The position numbers and the translations under genes are program-made. From the NCBI GenBank assembly GCA_026003255.1, contig BPGX01000001.1, forward strand, positions 558,001-622,000: a stretch of DNA of 64,000 bases. The letters are read 5' to 3'. This stretch comes from Bacteroidia bacterium. GTDB taxonomy: Bacteria; Bacteroidota; Bacteroidia; B-17B0; Aurantibacillaceae. The stretch's first letter is position 1; each line of letters begins with the position of its first letter. The notes beneath the pieces are model-generated. The model was not told the DNA's origin and searched no databases. It saw nothing but the letters and a program-made list of their open reading frames with translations. Positions 51,592 to 61,338 of this stretch are shown piece by piece.

Positions 51592-53439
51592 CTATACCTT
51601 TGTATTCTTGAAATATTCATATAACTCCCCACCTTTACTGAACAATTTATCAACTTTCTTTTCAACTTCAGGGTCTTTTTCAAGGACAGGAGCGTGGTGT
51701 GGTTTTATTCTTGCATCTATGATTAAATTACTCATTGAAAAATGATGAAATTTTATTTGTTCATTTAAGCCGTATACGTCGTTAGCAGGATTGGAACGAG
51801 TGAAGGTAATCCACAACCAATTATTGATATGTTTTGATACATACGCGCTATCATCTACAATAACTATCATTGGAAAGCCAGATAAATTAATGTTTTTCTC
51901 CTGAATTTCTTTTTCAAATGATTTTATTTCGATTTGAGTTTTTTCATAGGTAACAAACGGATTCCCTTGTAAAATCAATACTCCTGGCATGATAACAGCT
52001 GGGTTAAAAAATGTTTTTAATGAAGCAATGTTTTCATCAATTTTGTGTGAAAGAACTCTTTTTTTATTTCCATAAGCGGCTAACACTAATTTGCTTCCTT
52101 TATTTAGTTCTGTTCCACTATAATCTAATGTATCGTGCGGAGTATTCGTATAAAAATGCACATCGGTTTCTAAATCAATACGTTCTAAAATATATTGAAT
52201 ATAATTTTTTACATCATAGCAGGAGGGCACTTTTTCTTTGTATTCTGCGGTAATAAAAAGATATTTTGCTAAGCTTAATTGGCCAGTCCCCAAAATGTGA
52301 TGTGCGATTGTGATGATTTCAGAGGGCTGTAGATTGTCTAAATAAGGCGTGTATCTTTCGGAGCCGGTTGCTAAAAGTAAAGGATGTACACCGGCTTCGT
52401 CAACGGCGTACAAATCTTTTAATCCGTAGATTTCTTTTTGAGCAGCCCATCCGGTGAGTTCGTGAATGATTTTGCCAAAAATAGAATCTTCTTGTGGTGG
52501 TCTTCCTACTACGGTAAATGGCCATATTGCGTTTTTTTGATGGTAAACTTTATCAACTTGTAAAACCGGGTAAGGATGTATTAAACTGTAATAACCTAAA
52601 TGGTCGCCAAAAGGTCCTTCTGGTTTGAGTGTATCTGGTATTACGGTGCCAGTTATTACAAAATCAGCATCTGTGCTGATGCAATAACCATTATGATACG
52701 TATATCGAAATCTTCTGTTAGCAAGTAGTCCAGCGAACATCAGTTCAGTAAGTCCTTCTGGGAGTGGCATCACAGCTGCTAATGTATGGGCTGGCGGACC
52801 GCCTACAAAAATAGATACTTTGAAGGGTTGGTGGTTTTGAATGGCTAATTGTTGGTGGATGCCAATACCACGATGAAGTTGATAGTGTAGCCCTATTTCT
52901 TTGTTGAGAATATAATCATTGCCTGTGAGTTGAATGCGATACATTCCGAGATTACTGTTCCAGATACCGGGTTTTGTAACATCCTCCGAATACACTTGGG
53001 GTAAAGTAACGAAGGCGCCGCCATCTTTTGGCCAATGGTGAATGAGAGGTAAGTCCGAAATTTGACAAGTGTTATTAAGGATGTTAGATGTTTTTTTTCG
53101 TGGAATTGTATTGATTGCAAAAGGTAAGTATTTAAGAGATTTCAAGGGATGTTGAAGAACTTCAAATGGATTTTTGAATGCTTTAATTAACCATTCGGTT
53201 TTATAGAATGTCTCACGAAATAGAAATTTTGCTCTTTCATACGTGCCGAAGAGGTTGGAAACAGCGGTGAATTTTGTTCCTTTGATGTTTTCAAACCAGA
53301 GGGCAGGTCCTTGCATTTCATTGACGCGTAGATGAATGGCAGCCATTTCAAGGTAGGGGTCAACTTCTGTTTTGATTCTTATCAGTTGTTTATTTTTTTC
53401 TAAATCTATTAATGCATCATAAAGAGAAGAATAAGACAT
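51592..53439 (-). CDS. UbiD-family prenylated-FMN decarboxylase (menaquinone-type)
   Basis: 615 residues from the ATG at 53439. The in-frame TTG at 53457 is rejected because it falls in a near-consensus -7 box (CATCTTTG). UbiD-like decarboxylases use prenylated FMN to remove CO2 from aromatic acids. Bacteroidotal members of this length are commonly linked to menaquinone synthesis. Visible features: IQLTGNDYILNKEIGLHYQL and RGIGIH, GGPPAHTLAAVMPLPEGLTE (about residues 217-236), PEGPFGDHLGYYS (about 281-293), and VVGRPPQEDSIFGKIIHELT. The partner UbiX is not in the window. ffh follows 54 bases downstream. Confidence 0.87.
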   Translation of the reverse strand: MSYSSLYDALIDLEKNKQLIRIKTEVDPYLEMAAIHLRVNEMQGPALWFENIKGTKFTAVSNLFGTYERAKFLFRETFYKTEWLIKAFKNPFEVLQHPLKSLKYLPFAINTIPRKKTSNILNNTCQISDLPLIHHWPKDGGAFVTLPQVYSEDVTKPGIWNSNLGMYRIQLTGNDYILNKEIGLHYQLHRGIGIHQQLAIQNHQPFKVSIFVGGPPAHTLAAVMPLPEGLTELMFAGLLANRRFRYTYHNGYCISTDADFVITGTVIPDTLKPEGPFGDHLGYYSLIHPYPVLQVDKVYHQKNAIWPFTVVGRPPQEDSIFGKIIHELTGWAAQKEIYGLKDLYAVDEAGVHPLLLATGSERYTPYLDNLQPSEIITIAHHILGTGQLSLAKYLFITAEYKEKVPSCYDVKNYIQYILERIDLETDVHFYTNTPHDTLDYSGTELNKGSKLVLAAYGNKKRVLSHKIDENIASLKTFFNPAVIMPGVLILQGNPFVTYEKTQIEIKSFEKEIQEKNINLSGFPMIVIVDDSAYVSKHINNWLWITFTRSNPANDVYGLNEQIKFHHFSMSNLIIDARIKPHHAPVLEKDPEVEKKVDKLFSKGGELYEYFKNTKV

Positions 53440-53500
53440 TGTAGGATTTTTGGACAAAGATGAGAAATAATTCAGAACAAAAATGGGAGGTTATAGTAAA

Positions 53501-54670
53501 TTATTTGTAAGCAACTGCGAAAACACAGATGCCCTGAATGTCTATGAAATCGTTAGGATTTGTTGTATTAAAAAGACGACATTTAAATTCTGCAGTAATT
53601 TTTTTGGTAGGTAAATTGTTTTCGTTGTTTTTATAGTTTTCAATTTTAGTGATTGTGAAATAGGCGTCAGATGGTTGGGAGTTGGTATAAGATGCGTAAG
53701 TTTTGAAGGAAGAAGAAGTGTATTCTATTTTAATTTTTGAATAAGGATTAAAGGGGATGATGGAATACATTGGAGAAAATTTGTAGTAAAAATTAGGCGT
53801 GCAGCGAGTGTATGTGAAATCTGTATTGATGATGTTTGTAAATGTCCAGGGTTTATTTGAAATACTTTTTGATTTAAGTTGAGCGGTATAAAAGTTTAAG
53901 TTAGAAGCATAAGTATGAGTAATAATAGAGTTGGTGGTAATGATGGAGTCGCCGTCTCCGAAGGATAGAGTGTAGCTATGAATGGTAGGTGCAGAGGGAA
54001 TTATTGTAAATGTAACAACATTGTTTGCAAAGCCAAGGGAATAGCGATAATAAGTATAAAAAGAATCGGTAGTGGTGAGATTGATGGTATTGATGAGAGT
54101 ATTATTAAAGCAAGAGTCGGTAAGGTTGTTTGTAATGGATTTAATGGTGTGAGCAGTTGGTGTAATAGTGTAGTTTGAAACATTAGGGTTGTTGGAAATG
54201 AGAGTGTTGTCCAGAAAATATTGGTAATTAACGGCGGCACTATAAATGGGGACAGCATATATGTTCATTATGTAAGAGTTAATGATAGTTTGATTGGTAG
54301 GGTAATAATAAGAATAGTTGGTGGTTGAAAGGTTATTAATGTGAGAAGGAGAGGAGTTGGCGATGGTTGTATCATCGGTGATGCTAATTTTGAGGGAGTT
54401 GGGACAGGTTGTGCAATTTGAAGGTTTGAATTCTCCTGAGAAGACATAAGTTGTAATAGAATTATCATAGTTACAATCAGTGTACAGATAGTAATTATTT
54501 TTTCCTGCTTCAAGGATGAGGATTTGTCCATTGATGGTTCCGTTAAAATAAAATTCTGGATTAGAATTTGAAATAGTGGGTGGATTGTTTTCAATATCCT
54601 TCTTTTTGCAGGAAAAGATTATTAAAGCGATAAATAAGAGGAGGTAATTATTTTTTCTTAATAAAATCAT
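53501..54670 (-). CDS. PKD-like lipoprotein of the ECF operon
   Basis: 389 residues. A type II signal peptide (LLRKNNYLLLFIALIIFSC) places the lipidated cysteine at about residue 21, followed by KKKD. The mature part is Ser/Thr/Asn-rich and contains a PKD-like unit (SYTLSFGDGDSIITTNS and ITHTYAS, about 220-250) and two CxxC-type cysteine groups (SNCTTCPNS). It overlaps the upstream gene by 23 bases and is third in a sigma factor operon. Likely an outer-membrane-associated surface or periplasmic lipoprotein. No enzymatic motif is seen. Confidence 0.75.
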   Translation of the reverse strand: MILLRKNNYLLLFIALIIFSCKKKDIENNPPTISNSNPEFYFNGTINGQILILEAGKNNYYLYTDCNYDNSITTYVFSGEFKPSNCTTCPNSLKISITDDTTIANSSPSHINNLSTTNYSYYYPTNQTIINSYIMNIYAVPIYSAAVNYQYFLDNTLISNNPNVSNYTITPTAHTIKSITNNLTDSCFNNTLINTINLTTTDSFYTYYRYSLGFANNVVTFTIIPSAPTIHSYTLSFGDGDSIITTNSIITHTYASNLNFYTAQLKSKSISNKPWTFTNIINTDFTYTRCTPNFYYKFSPMYSIIPFNPYSKIKIEYTSSSFKTYASYTNSQPSDAYFTITKIENYKNNENNLPTKKITAEFKCRLFNTTNPNDFIDIQGICVFAVAYK

Positions 54671-56108
54671 AAAGCAGATTTAACGAGATGAATTTGTTTT
54701 TATTTAAATGGGAAGAAAAGGTATAGTTATTTTTTTGTTGGGGCTGTAAATCTTGATAATAGGTTAGTTGTAGTCCAAAGTTTTTGAAAATGAAAATTTG
54801 GTAAGAGATAGAAAAGCCGTAATTCCATTGATTAAGCCCTGTGATATAATTGTTGGCACTGGATGAAGTTTCTTCTTTGGCAAATGAAGAAACTTTTCTA
54901 TTCATAACGTTGCTGTTAGAATAGAGAAGATATTTGATGTTTAGGGCGGTTGAGAAAATTCCGTATTTAGAGAGATAGGCAAAATTAATTGGTAAAAGTA
55001 AGAAATGGAGTTGATTATACTGCAGGTAAGTGGTGTCTTTTGAAAAACCAAAGTCGTATTTTTCAGCAATTGAAATAGGTAGTAAGGTATTGATATGGTT
55101 GATAGAGGTATAATTTATACCAGTTCCGAGGAGAACTTTAGGATGAAGGAAATTATTGGTATAATTTAGTCCAAAAGTAGGAGTAAGACCTTTTCCATTG
55201 GATTTAGAATATCCAAAGTTGTAAGTGATACCAGTGTAAAAGAATAGGAAATGCGTTGTTTTTTGTGGAAGTAAAGCATCAAAATTTTTTGTTGTAAGGA
55301 GATTGTAGTTAGTATCATCTTTGGTAAGGAATTTAATAGAAATGAGAGGTAGTGGCGAAATATCAATGTTATTTGAGTGAATTGAATTGTCTGTAATTAT
55401 CGGGGATTGAGAAGAATTTGTTGAATAGTTGTTGTGGTTATTTTGTGTGGTATTTGAAGGATTAGTTTGAGTGATGAGAGAGTTGTTTATAGTTTTTTGG
55501 TGTTGAGGTATAGATGAAGATGTGCTTATGTTGTTGATAAATTTTTTATGAGATTGTGTTGAAACGGCTGTTTTATGAGATGCATTAGGATGAGAAGAGA
55601 TAGAATTAGTATTGATATTAGGATAAGTGGGTGGATTAATATTTTTATGGGTATTATTATTTATTAAAGCATTAGAAGGATGTTTTTTTTCTGAATTTGA
55701 ATTTGTAAGATTGTATTGAGTAGAAAGTGAAGGGTTGTTGGAGTAATTATTTTTGATAGAAGCATTGATATTTTTTGATGGATTGATGTTTAGGTTATGA
55801 TTAAATAAAGGAGAGAGAGGAAGCAAATTGAAGAAAATGATTAATGCTAAAAGGTCAAACAAGATATTTTTGGTGATAAAATTTGTTCTGTTTAAATAAA
55901 TTTTTTCAAATATATACCATTCGGTTGTATCTGGTTGAAATTGTTGAAAATACTCTTCTGATTCGAATTTAGAAGCGATATTATTAGCATCAAAATGTTC
56001 AAAAAATGACTTTATATCTTTCTCATTAGAATGAAATTGAGAAAGATATTCTTCGCTTTCGAATGCTTTATTTAGATTTTGATTAGTATGTTCATTGTTT
56101 GTATTCAT
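54648..56108 (-). CDS. Membrane-spanning protein with barrel-like C-terminus, next to ECF sigma
   Basis: 486 residues in an unusual order. The first ~75 residues are cytoplasmic-like and contain a repeated acidic motif (FESEEYLSQF and FESEEYFQQF). A single transmembrane helix follows (LFDLLALIIFFNLLPLSPL, about residues 84-102). Then comes a long Asn/Ser/Thr/His-rich linker (about 103-270) with little predicted structure. The last ~200 residues have alternating strands (FLFFYTGITYNFGYSKSNGK; NYGFSISYQIFIFKNFGLQL) like a small outer-membrane barrel. Immediately downstream (16 bases) of the sigma factor, it may act as an anti-sigma/sensor (inference). Confidence 0.72.
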   Translation of the reverse strand: MNTNNEHTNQNLNKAFESEEYLSQFHSNEKDIKSFFEHFDANNIASKFESEEYFQQFQPDTTEWYIFEKIYLNRTNFITKNILFDLLALIIFFNLLPLSPLFNHNLNINPSKNINASIKNNYSNNPSLSTQYNLTNSNSEKKHPSNALINNNTHKNINPPTYPNINTNSISSHPNASHKTAVSTQSHKKFINNISTSSSIPQHQKTINNSLITQTNPSNTTQNNHNNYSTNSSQSPIITDNSIHSNNIDISPLPLISIKFLTKDDTNYNLLTTKNFDALLPQKTTHFLFFYTGITYNFGYSKSNGKGLTPTFGLNYTNNFLHPKVLLGTGINYTSINHINTLLPISIAEKYDFGFSKDTTYLQYNQLHFLLLPINFAYLSKYGIFSTALNIKYLLYSNSNVMNRKVSSFAKEETSSSANNYITGLNQWNYGFSISYQIFIFKNFGLQLTYYQDLQPQQKNNYTFSSHLNKNKFISLNLLYDFIKKK

Positions 56109-56124
56109 TTGGCTTAAAGTAGAA

Positions 56125-56670
56125 TTAGTTATGTATGTATTCTAACATATTTTTTAATTTTTTTCTGGCTTGATTCAGATACCATTTACTTGTTCCTTCG
56201 CTGATATTGAGCAGTTCAGCAATTTCTTTATGTGAATATCCATCAATAGCAAATAAGTTGAATACGGCTTTTTCGGTTGGTTCTAATTTTTCAATCAGAT
56301 TTAGTATTTCATTCGCTGACATTTTAGATAGAGCAGGATTTATTTCGGATGAGTAATCAAAGTTAGCGTCGTAGGATTCGATGTATTCTACGTTTTTGTT
56401 GATTTTCTGTTTTTTTCTTAGTTCATCGATGATGCAATGGATAGTAATTTTAGAAGCCCATACTTTGAATGGATATTTATTATCATAGTTTTGAATTTGA
56501 GTTAGAATCTTGAACATAGCCGTGTTTACAATTTCTTTTGAGAGTTCTTTGGATAAGAAATATCTATAACAAATTCCCATAAGATAAGGGAAAAGTTTTT
56601 TATAGAGTTGTTCCTGAGCGGTTCGTTTGTTTTCCTGACATTCTTGTATAAGAGTATTTTCAATATACAT
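56125..56670 (-). CDS. ECF-type RNA polymerase sigma factor
   Basis: 181-residue alternative sigma factor. Region 2 (about residues 20-95) includes YLMGICYRYFLSKELSKEIV and YDNKYPFKVWASKITIHCII. Region 4 (about 115-175) has LEPTEKAVFNLFAIDGYSHK followed by the helix-turn-helix EIAELLNISEGTSKWYLNQA. There is no region 3 or 1.1, as expected for group 4. It heads a minus-strand operon with the membrane-spanning protein and the lipoprotein downstream, so those are its likely regulatory partners. The upstream PKD gene is isolated by a terminator. Confidence 0.9.
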   Translation of the reverse strand: MYIENTLIQECQENKRTAQEQLYKKLFPYLMGICYRYFLSKELSKEIVNTAMFKILTQIQNYDNKYPFKVWASKITIHCIIDELRKKQKINKNVEYIESYDANFDYSSEINPALSKMSANEILNLIEKLEPTEKAVFNLFAIDGYSHKEIAELLNISEGTSKWYLNQARKKLKNMLEYIHN

Positions 56671-56701
56671 TTATTTTATTTGTATCAAAAGATTTTTTTA
56701 A

Positions 56702-56739
56702 GAAAAAAAGCAGGGATAATTTACAAATTATCCCTGCTT
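56702..56739 (-). terminator. Rho-independent terminator of the PKD/T9SS gene
   Basis: GCAGGGATAATT (56710-56721) and AATTATCCCTGC (56726-56737) are perfect inverted repeats with a four-base loop. The stem can grow by two A-T pairs. On the minus strand it is followed by a run of seven Ts. It ends the gene whose stop is at 56751 and separates it from the sigma factor operon. Confidence 0.9.
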
Positions 56740-56750
56740 GATAATGTGAT

Positions 56751-58199
56751 TTAATTTTTGATGAACGGTTGAGTTATTTCAATTTCATTTATATCATTAT
56801 ATCGGATAAAATAGAGGCCTTCTTTCAGGTCAGAGATATTTATTTCAATCCGAGAGGTGTTATTGGATTTGATGTGTTTTATTTCTCTTCCTGTTAGATC
56901 TAAGATCTGGATGGTGCTGTTATTTATGTTATTATTATTGGATTGAATGTATAAGACGTCGTTAGCAGGGTTGGGGTAAAGGACGAGCGTGGGTTTATAA
57001 TTAGTTAAATGGACACCCAACGGGGTGCCTACTTTATACAGATATTGCGCATTGGTGATATAACCACAATTGCTCACTATACAGGTATCCGTACTGTCTG
57101 TGTAAGTAATAGTTAGGCAAACGGAATAATTACCGGGAGCAGAGTATGTATGAGTGGGGAATGCTTGTGTAGAGGTGTTTCCATCGCCAAAAGTCCAGTA
57201 ATAAGAAACGGATGCATTAGGATCACTTGAAATTCCAGAGTAGTTGTAGTACCACACTTGTGGGTTTAATGAATCTTGAGTAAAACTGATACTTAAGCTG
57301 CAAGTTAATGTTCCGTTTCCGCCTCCTGGTCCGCCACCGGCATTGGATACATTAACAGGTACGCATGCACCACTATATGAACACGTTGCTAATGAGTCAT
57401 TAATGAATACACAAGCATAGTAAGAACCGTTATTGGAATAAGTGTAAGAAACAGAATTGGATGTTGTTGTAGTTTGGTTGCCATCACCGAAGCTCCAGGT
57501 ATACGTAGCGTAGTTAGAAGGAGCGGGGTTTACAGACACACTGAAAGTAAAAGATGGGTCATTGTTGCTTGTGATAGTGATATTTGGAAATCCCCAGCAA
57601 GGATTGGCGTTGTTAACTGTAACAGAAGTAGTGTCGTATTTAGTACAACCACCGCCTGAAACATCTACTCTTACAGGATAAGTACCATTGCCTTGATTAT
57701 TGTAATTATGAGAAACTGTATTTCCGCTTCCTAGCCAATTATTAGGATAGTTGAAATCCCATGAATAGGTTAAGCTTAGCCCATAAGGATTGTTTACATT
57801 AGCTGTAAATGAGATAACAGGGTCTGCAGATGCATCGACATTAATAGAAGTGATGGAGAATGGGGATGCAGTAACAGTTGCGACTGTTTGCATACTAAAA
57901 GAACAGGAAGGATTGAGTGAGTCAGTTGCAAATACTGTAACGGTATAAGTGCCGGGATTACAATAGGGATGAACGGCGGTACTGCTGTATGAAACTGTTG
58001 AACCATAATTTCCATCGCCAAAATTCCAGATATAAACAACCGAATTAGGTGGTGGAGCAGTTGTTTGCGGTGTGAATGCGATGGTGAATGGATTAATGGG
58101 CGCTTGAGTGATTTGTTGTAAGCCCCAAGTGCATGGCTGAGCCGATGCTGTGAGTGCTGCCATTGCAGCGATGGTTGACATTAATACACTCTTTTTCAT
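56751..58199 (-). CDS. PKD-repeat protein with T9SS type A sorting domain
   Basis: 482-residue secreted protein. The signal peptide ends at SAQP (about residue 21). Four PKD-like domains follow, each with a WxFGDG-type centre: VYIWNFGDGNYGS (about 52-64), a variant YSWDFNYPNN (about 145), YTWSFGDGNQTT (about 230) and YYWTFGDGNTST (about 335). A Gly-rich spacer (GGGPGGGNG) lies near 290. The C-terminal type A sorting signal starts YPNPANDVLYI (about 405) and ends QPFIKN. T9SS exports it to the surface and removes the tail. It has a strong terminator and is transcribed alone. Confidence 0.9.
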   Translation of the reverse strand: MKKSVLMSTIAAMAALTASAQPCTWGLQQITQAPINPFTIAFTPQTTAPPPNSVVYIWNFGDGNYGSTVSYSSTAVHPYCNPGTYTVTVFATDSLNPSCSFSMQTVATVTASPFSITSINVDASADPVISFTANVNNPYGLSLTYSWDFNYPNNWLGSGNTVSHNYNNQGNGTYPVRVDVSGGGCTKYDTTSVTVNNANPCWGFPNITITSNNDPSFTFSVSVNPAPSNYATYTWSFGDGNQTTTTSNSVSYTYSNNGSYYACVFINDSLATCSYSGACVPVNVSNAGGGPGGGNGTLTCSLSISFTQDSLNPQVWYYNYSGISSDPNASVSYYWTFGDGNTSTQAFPTHTYSAPGNYSVCLTITYTDSTDTCIVSNCGYITNAQYLYKVGTPLGVHLTNYKPTLVLYPNPANDVLYIQSNNNNINNSTIQILDLTGREIKHIKSNNTSRIEINISDLKEGLYFIRYNDINEIEITQPFIKN

Positions 58200-58276
58200 A
58201 GTGGTAGATATTTTGGTTTTGACAATAAATACGAAATTTAGGGTAAGAAAGTTGGATTTTTTTCATAAAATTAAAG

Positions 58277-58307
58277 TTGTCTGTTTGTATTAAATTCCGT
58301 AAGTTTG
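58277..58307 (+). promoter_or_regulatory. Promoter of the E1 dehydrogenase gene (TTG - 20 bp - TAAGTTTG)
   Basis: -33 TTG (58277-58279) and -7 TAAGTTTG (58300-58307) are spaced 20 bases apart, the best complete Bacteroidota promoter in the window. It lies 23 bases before the ATG at 58331. An in-frame TTG start at 58277 is this -33 box and is therefore rejected. Confidence 0.7.
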
Positions 58308-58330
58308 TAAGGGAACAAAAATTTATCATA

Positions 58331-60751
58331 ATGTCAAACGTTCAGTATCAAAAAGAAAACTTGAGTATTCAGGATCTCAAAAAAATAATTTTAGAAGATT
58401 ATAGAATTGCTAATGAAAGTCGACAAACCAGTTTGTTGGGACGAAAAGAGGTGTTGACGGGAAAAGCGAAGTTTGGGATTTTTGGAGATGGTAAGGAAAT
58501 TCCACAGTTGGCGATGGCAAAAGTTTTTCGTCCGGGTGATTTCAGAAGTGGGTATTATAGAGATCAAACGTTTATGTTTGCGATTGGTGCACTTACGATA
58601 GAACAATGGTTTGCAGGATTGTATGCACATACGGATTTGAATTATGAACCAACGAGTGGGGGAAGACAAATGGGAGGACACTATGCTACACCTTTATTAA
58701 ATCCTGATGGGAGTTGGAGAAATTTAGTGGAATTAAAAAATTCTTCTGCAGATATATCACCGACCGGTAGTCAGATGCCGAGGTTGTTGGGATTGGCGTA
58801 TGCTTCTTACTTTTATCGAAATAATCCTGCACTACAACAGGGTAAATTCTTGCAATTTTCGAATAAAGGTAATGAAGTGGCTTTTGGGACTATCGGAGAT
58901 GCAAGCACTTCGGAAGGGTTGTTTTGGGAAACTTTAAATGCGGCAGGGGTATTACAAGTTCCTATGATTGTTTCTGTATGGGATGATGGGCATGGTATTT
59001 CTGTACCGAAGAAGTATCAAACGATAAAGGAATCAATTTCAGAGGCATTAAAAGGTTTTCAACGTTCAAAATCTTCTCCCGGTTTTGAGATATTGTATAC
59101 AAAGGGTTGGGATTACGTTCATTTAATTGAAACTTATGAGAAAGCAGAATACATAGCCAGGAATGAACATGTGCCAGTTTTAATTCACGTTGATGAAGTA
59201 ACACAGCCACAAGGACACAGTACATCTGGTTCACATGAGCGATATAAATCAAAAGAACGTTTGCAGTGGGAAGCGGATTTTGATGGAATTAAAAAGATGC
59301 GAGAGTGGATTCTTGCGAATGGATTTGCAACGGAAAGTGAATTAAATGATATTGAAGAACAGGCCAGACAGCGAGTGCTCGAAGCAAAAAATAAGGCATG
59401 GAATGATTACTTAACACCGATATTAGAAGAGAGAAAATTGATATCTGATTGGTTGGATGAATTAACTGAACAAAGCAGCTTTAAGGAAGAGTTACAAACC
59501 ATAAAAAAAGAATTGAATGCTATAAAAGAACCAATAAGAAAAGATGTTCATCAAGTAGTGAAAAAGGTTTTAAGATTAACGAAGTATGAACATTCAGAAG
59601 TGAGAAAGAAATTATCTACATGGATAATAGAGAAAACAGAAGAAGCAAAGAAAATTTATGGAGATAATTTGTATTCTGAAACAGAATGGAGTGCTTTGAG
59701 AGTCACGTCTGTTTCACCAACTTATGCTGATGATGCACCGTTAGTAGATGCCAGAATAGTGTTGAGAGATAATTTTGATGCGATATTAGGAAAATATCCG
59801 GAAGTGGTGATTTTTGGAGAAGATAGTGGAAGGATTGGCGATGTGAATCAGGGTTTAGAGAAGCTTCAGGCAAAGTATGGAGAAATTCGTGTGTTTGATA
59901 CGGGCATACGCGAAGCTACAATAGTTGGACAGGCGATAGGATTAGCGATGCGTGGGTTACGTCCTATTGCTGAAATTCAATATCTGGATTACTTATTGTA
60001 TGCGTTGCAAATCATGAGTGATGATTTAGCGACGGTAAGATGGAGAAGTAAAGGGACACAAAAAGCGCCGGTAATTGTGCGTACAAGAGGACATAGATTG
60101 GAAGGGGTATGGCATAGTGGTTCTCCAATGGGTGCCATAATTAATGCTTGTAGAGGAATTTATGTGTGTGTGCCAAGAAATGCGACGCAGGCGGCAGGGT
60201 TTTACAATACCCTGTTAATGTCTGATGACACGGCTTTGATTGTTGAACCATTAAATGGTTATCGTTTGAAGGAGCGATTACCTTCAAATATCGGAGAGTT
60301 CAGAGTTCCTTTAGGTGTTCCGGAAGTATTAGTAGAAGGTACGGATGTTACCTTAGTAACTTATGGGTCTTGTGTTCGCATTGCTCAAGAGGCGGTAAAC
60401 TGGTTGAAAGAACATCATATCTCGGTTGAATTGATTGATGTGCAAACTTTGTTGCCATTTGACATACATCATAGAATTGTTGAATCGCTAAAGAAGACAA
60501 ATCGATTAGTAGTATTAGATGAAGATGTGCCAGGTGGTGCGAGTGCATTCATTTTGGATCAGATACTGGAGGAACAGGGTGGTTATCAATATTTGGATTC
60601 GCCGCCTGTTACAATTACAGCAAAAGAACATAGACCAGCGTATGCAACGGATGGAGATTATTTTTCTAAGCCAAGTGCGGATGATGTTTTTGATGCTATT
60701 TATAATTTAATGCACGAGGTTAATCCTGCACTTTATCCTGAAATTTATTAA
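58331..60751 (+). CDS. 2-oxo acid dehydrogenase E1, fused alpha and beta subunits
   Basis: 806-residue thiamine-diphosphate enzyme starting the oxidative decarboxylation of 2-oxo acids, probably branched-chain (or pyruvate), in a dehydrogenase complex. The alpha part (about residues 1-400) has SGYYRDQTFMFAIG, the ThDP motif GTIGDASTSEGLFWETLN (about 192-209) and GSHERYKSKERL. A helical linker (about 400-480) leads to the beta part with FGEDSGRIGDVNQGLEKLQA, FDTGIREATIVGQAIGLAMRG (quoted in part), LIVEPLNGY and VVLDEDVPGGAS (about 719-730). Fused E1 chains like this are usual in Bacteroidota. E2 and E3 are not nearby. Confidence 0.9.
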   Translation: MSNVQYQKENLSIQDLKKIILEDYRIANESRQTSLLGRKEVLTGKAKFGIFGDGKEIPQLAMAKVFRPGDFRSGYYRDQTFMFAIGALTIEQWFAGLYAHTDLNYEPTSGGRQMGGHYATPLLNPDGSWRNLVELKNSSADISPTGSQMPRLLGLAYASYFYRNNPALQQGKFLQFSNKGNEVAFGTIGDASTSEGLFWETLNAAGVLQVPMIVSVWDDGHGISVPKKYQTIKESISEALKGFQRSKSSPGFEILYTKGWDYVHLIETYEKAEYIARNEHVPVLIHVDEVTQPQGHSTSGSHERYKSKERLQWEADFDGIKKMREWILANGFATESELNDIEEQARQRVLEAKNKAWNDYLTPILEERKLISDWLDELTEQSSFKEELQTIKKELNAIKEPIRKDVHQVVKKVLRLTKYEHSEVRKKLSTWIIEKTEEAKKIYGDNLYSETEWSALRVTSVSPTYADDAPLVDARIVLRDNFDAILGKYPEVVIFGEDSGRIGDVNQGLEKLQAKYGEIRVFDTGIREATIVGQAIGLAMRGLRPIAEIQYLDYLLYALQIMSDDLATVRWRSKGTQKAPVIVRTRGHRLEGVWHSGSPMGAIINACRGIYVCVPRNATQAAGFYNTLLMSDDTALIVEPLNGYRLKERLPSNIGEFRVPLGVPEVLVEGTDVTLVTYGSCVRIAQEAVNWLKEHHISVELIDVQTLLPFDIHHRIVESLKKTNRLVVLDEDVPGGASAFILDQILEEQGGYQYLDSPPVTITAKEHRPAYATDGDYFSKPSADDVFDAIYNLMHEVNPALYPEIY

Positions 60752-60761
60752 AATTTTATCT

Positions 60762-61304
60762 ATGAAAAGATTTTTGTTTAGTTTTTTAATAGTGGGAATT
60801 TCTGAAGTTCTATTTTCTCAATCAACGCTTTCTCCTGCAGAGGATGGATTTACTATTACTGAAATTATTGTTAAAGATTCTGTATCCGCAAAAGAATTAT
60901 TAAATAGAGCTACTGTGTGGGCACAGAAGAAGCATCCGAAATATGACAAAGTAAATGCTGTTGGAGGGACAACAAAGGTTGAACTAGAGGCAGAATTTAA
61001 AATTAAGCCCAAAGAACTTAATCCGCCGTATGATTTTACGGGCAAAATAGTGATGCATGTAAAAATAGAAGTGAAGGATGGAAAATATCGTTACACAATT
61101 AATAAAGTAAAACATATTGCAGATAATGGGAAAAATTCTGGCGGGGACATTACTAAAGAAATTGCAGAATGTGGAAGTATGTTTTTACCTGAAATGACAT
61201 GGAAGAAAATAAAGGCAGAGGCGATTAAAGATGCTAATGTTTTAGCGGAAGATATTAAAGACGCTATGTCTACGCCATACAAGGCGGTTTCAGATGAGTG
61301 GTAG
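60762..61304 (+). CDS. DUF4468-type secreted protein
   Basis: 180 residues with a signal peptide (KRFLFSFLIVGISEVLFSQ). The pattern of the mature domain (ELLNRATVWAQKKHPKYDKV; FTGKIVMHVKIEVKDGKYRY; YTINKV) fits the DUF4468 domain with a TBP-like fold, found in many bacteroidotal secreted proteins. Its role is unknown. The ATG is 10 bases after the E1 stop, so it is probably co-transcribed. Confidence 0.78.
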   Translation: MKRFLFSFLIVGISEVLFSQSTLSPAEDGFTITEIIVKDSVSAKELLNRATVWAQKKHPKYDKVNAVGGTTKVELEAEFKIKPKELNPPYDFTGKIVMHVKIEVKDGKYRYTINKVKHIADNGKNSGGDITKEIAECGSMFLPEMTWKKIKAEAIKDANVLAEDIKDAMSTPYKAVSDEW

Positions 61305-61338
61305 TGATGATAATGTAGAATAATTTTATTAGTATTGT

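Noticed and set aside
53440..53457. Longer start (TTG) for the UbiD-family gene
   Set aside because: The TTG lies within a near-consensus -7 box; the ATG at 53439 fits better.
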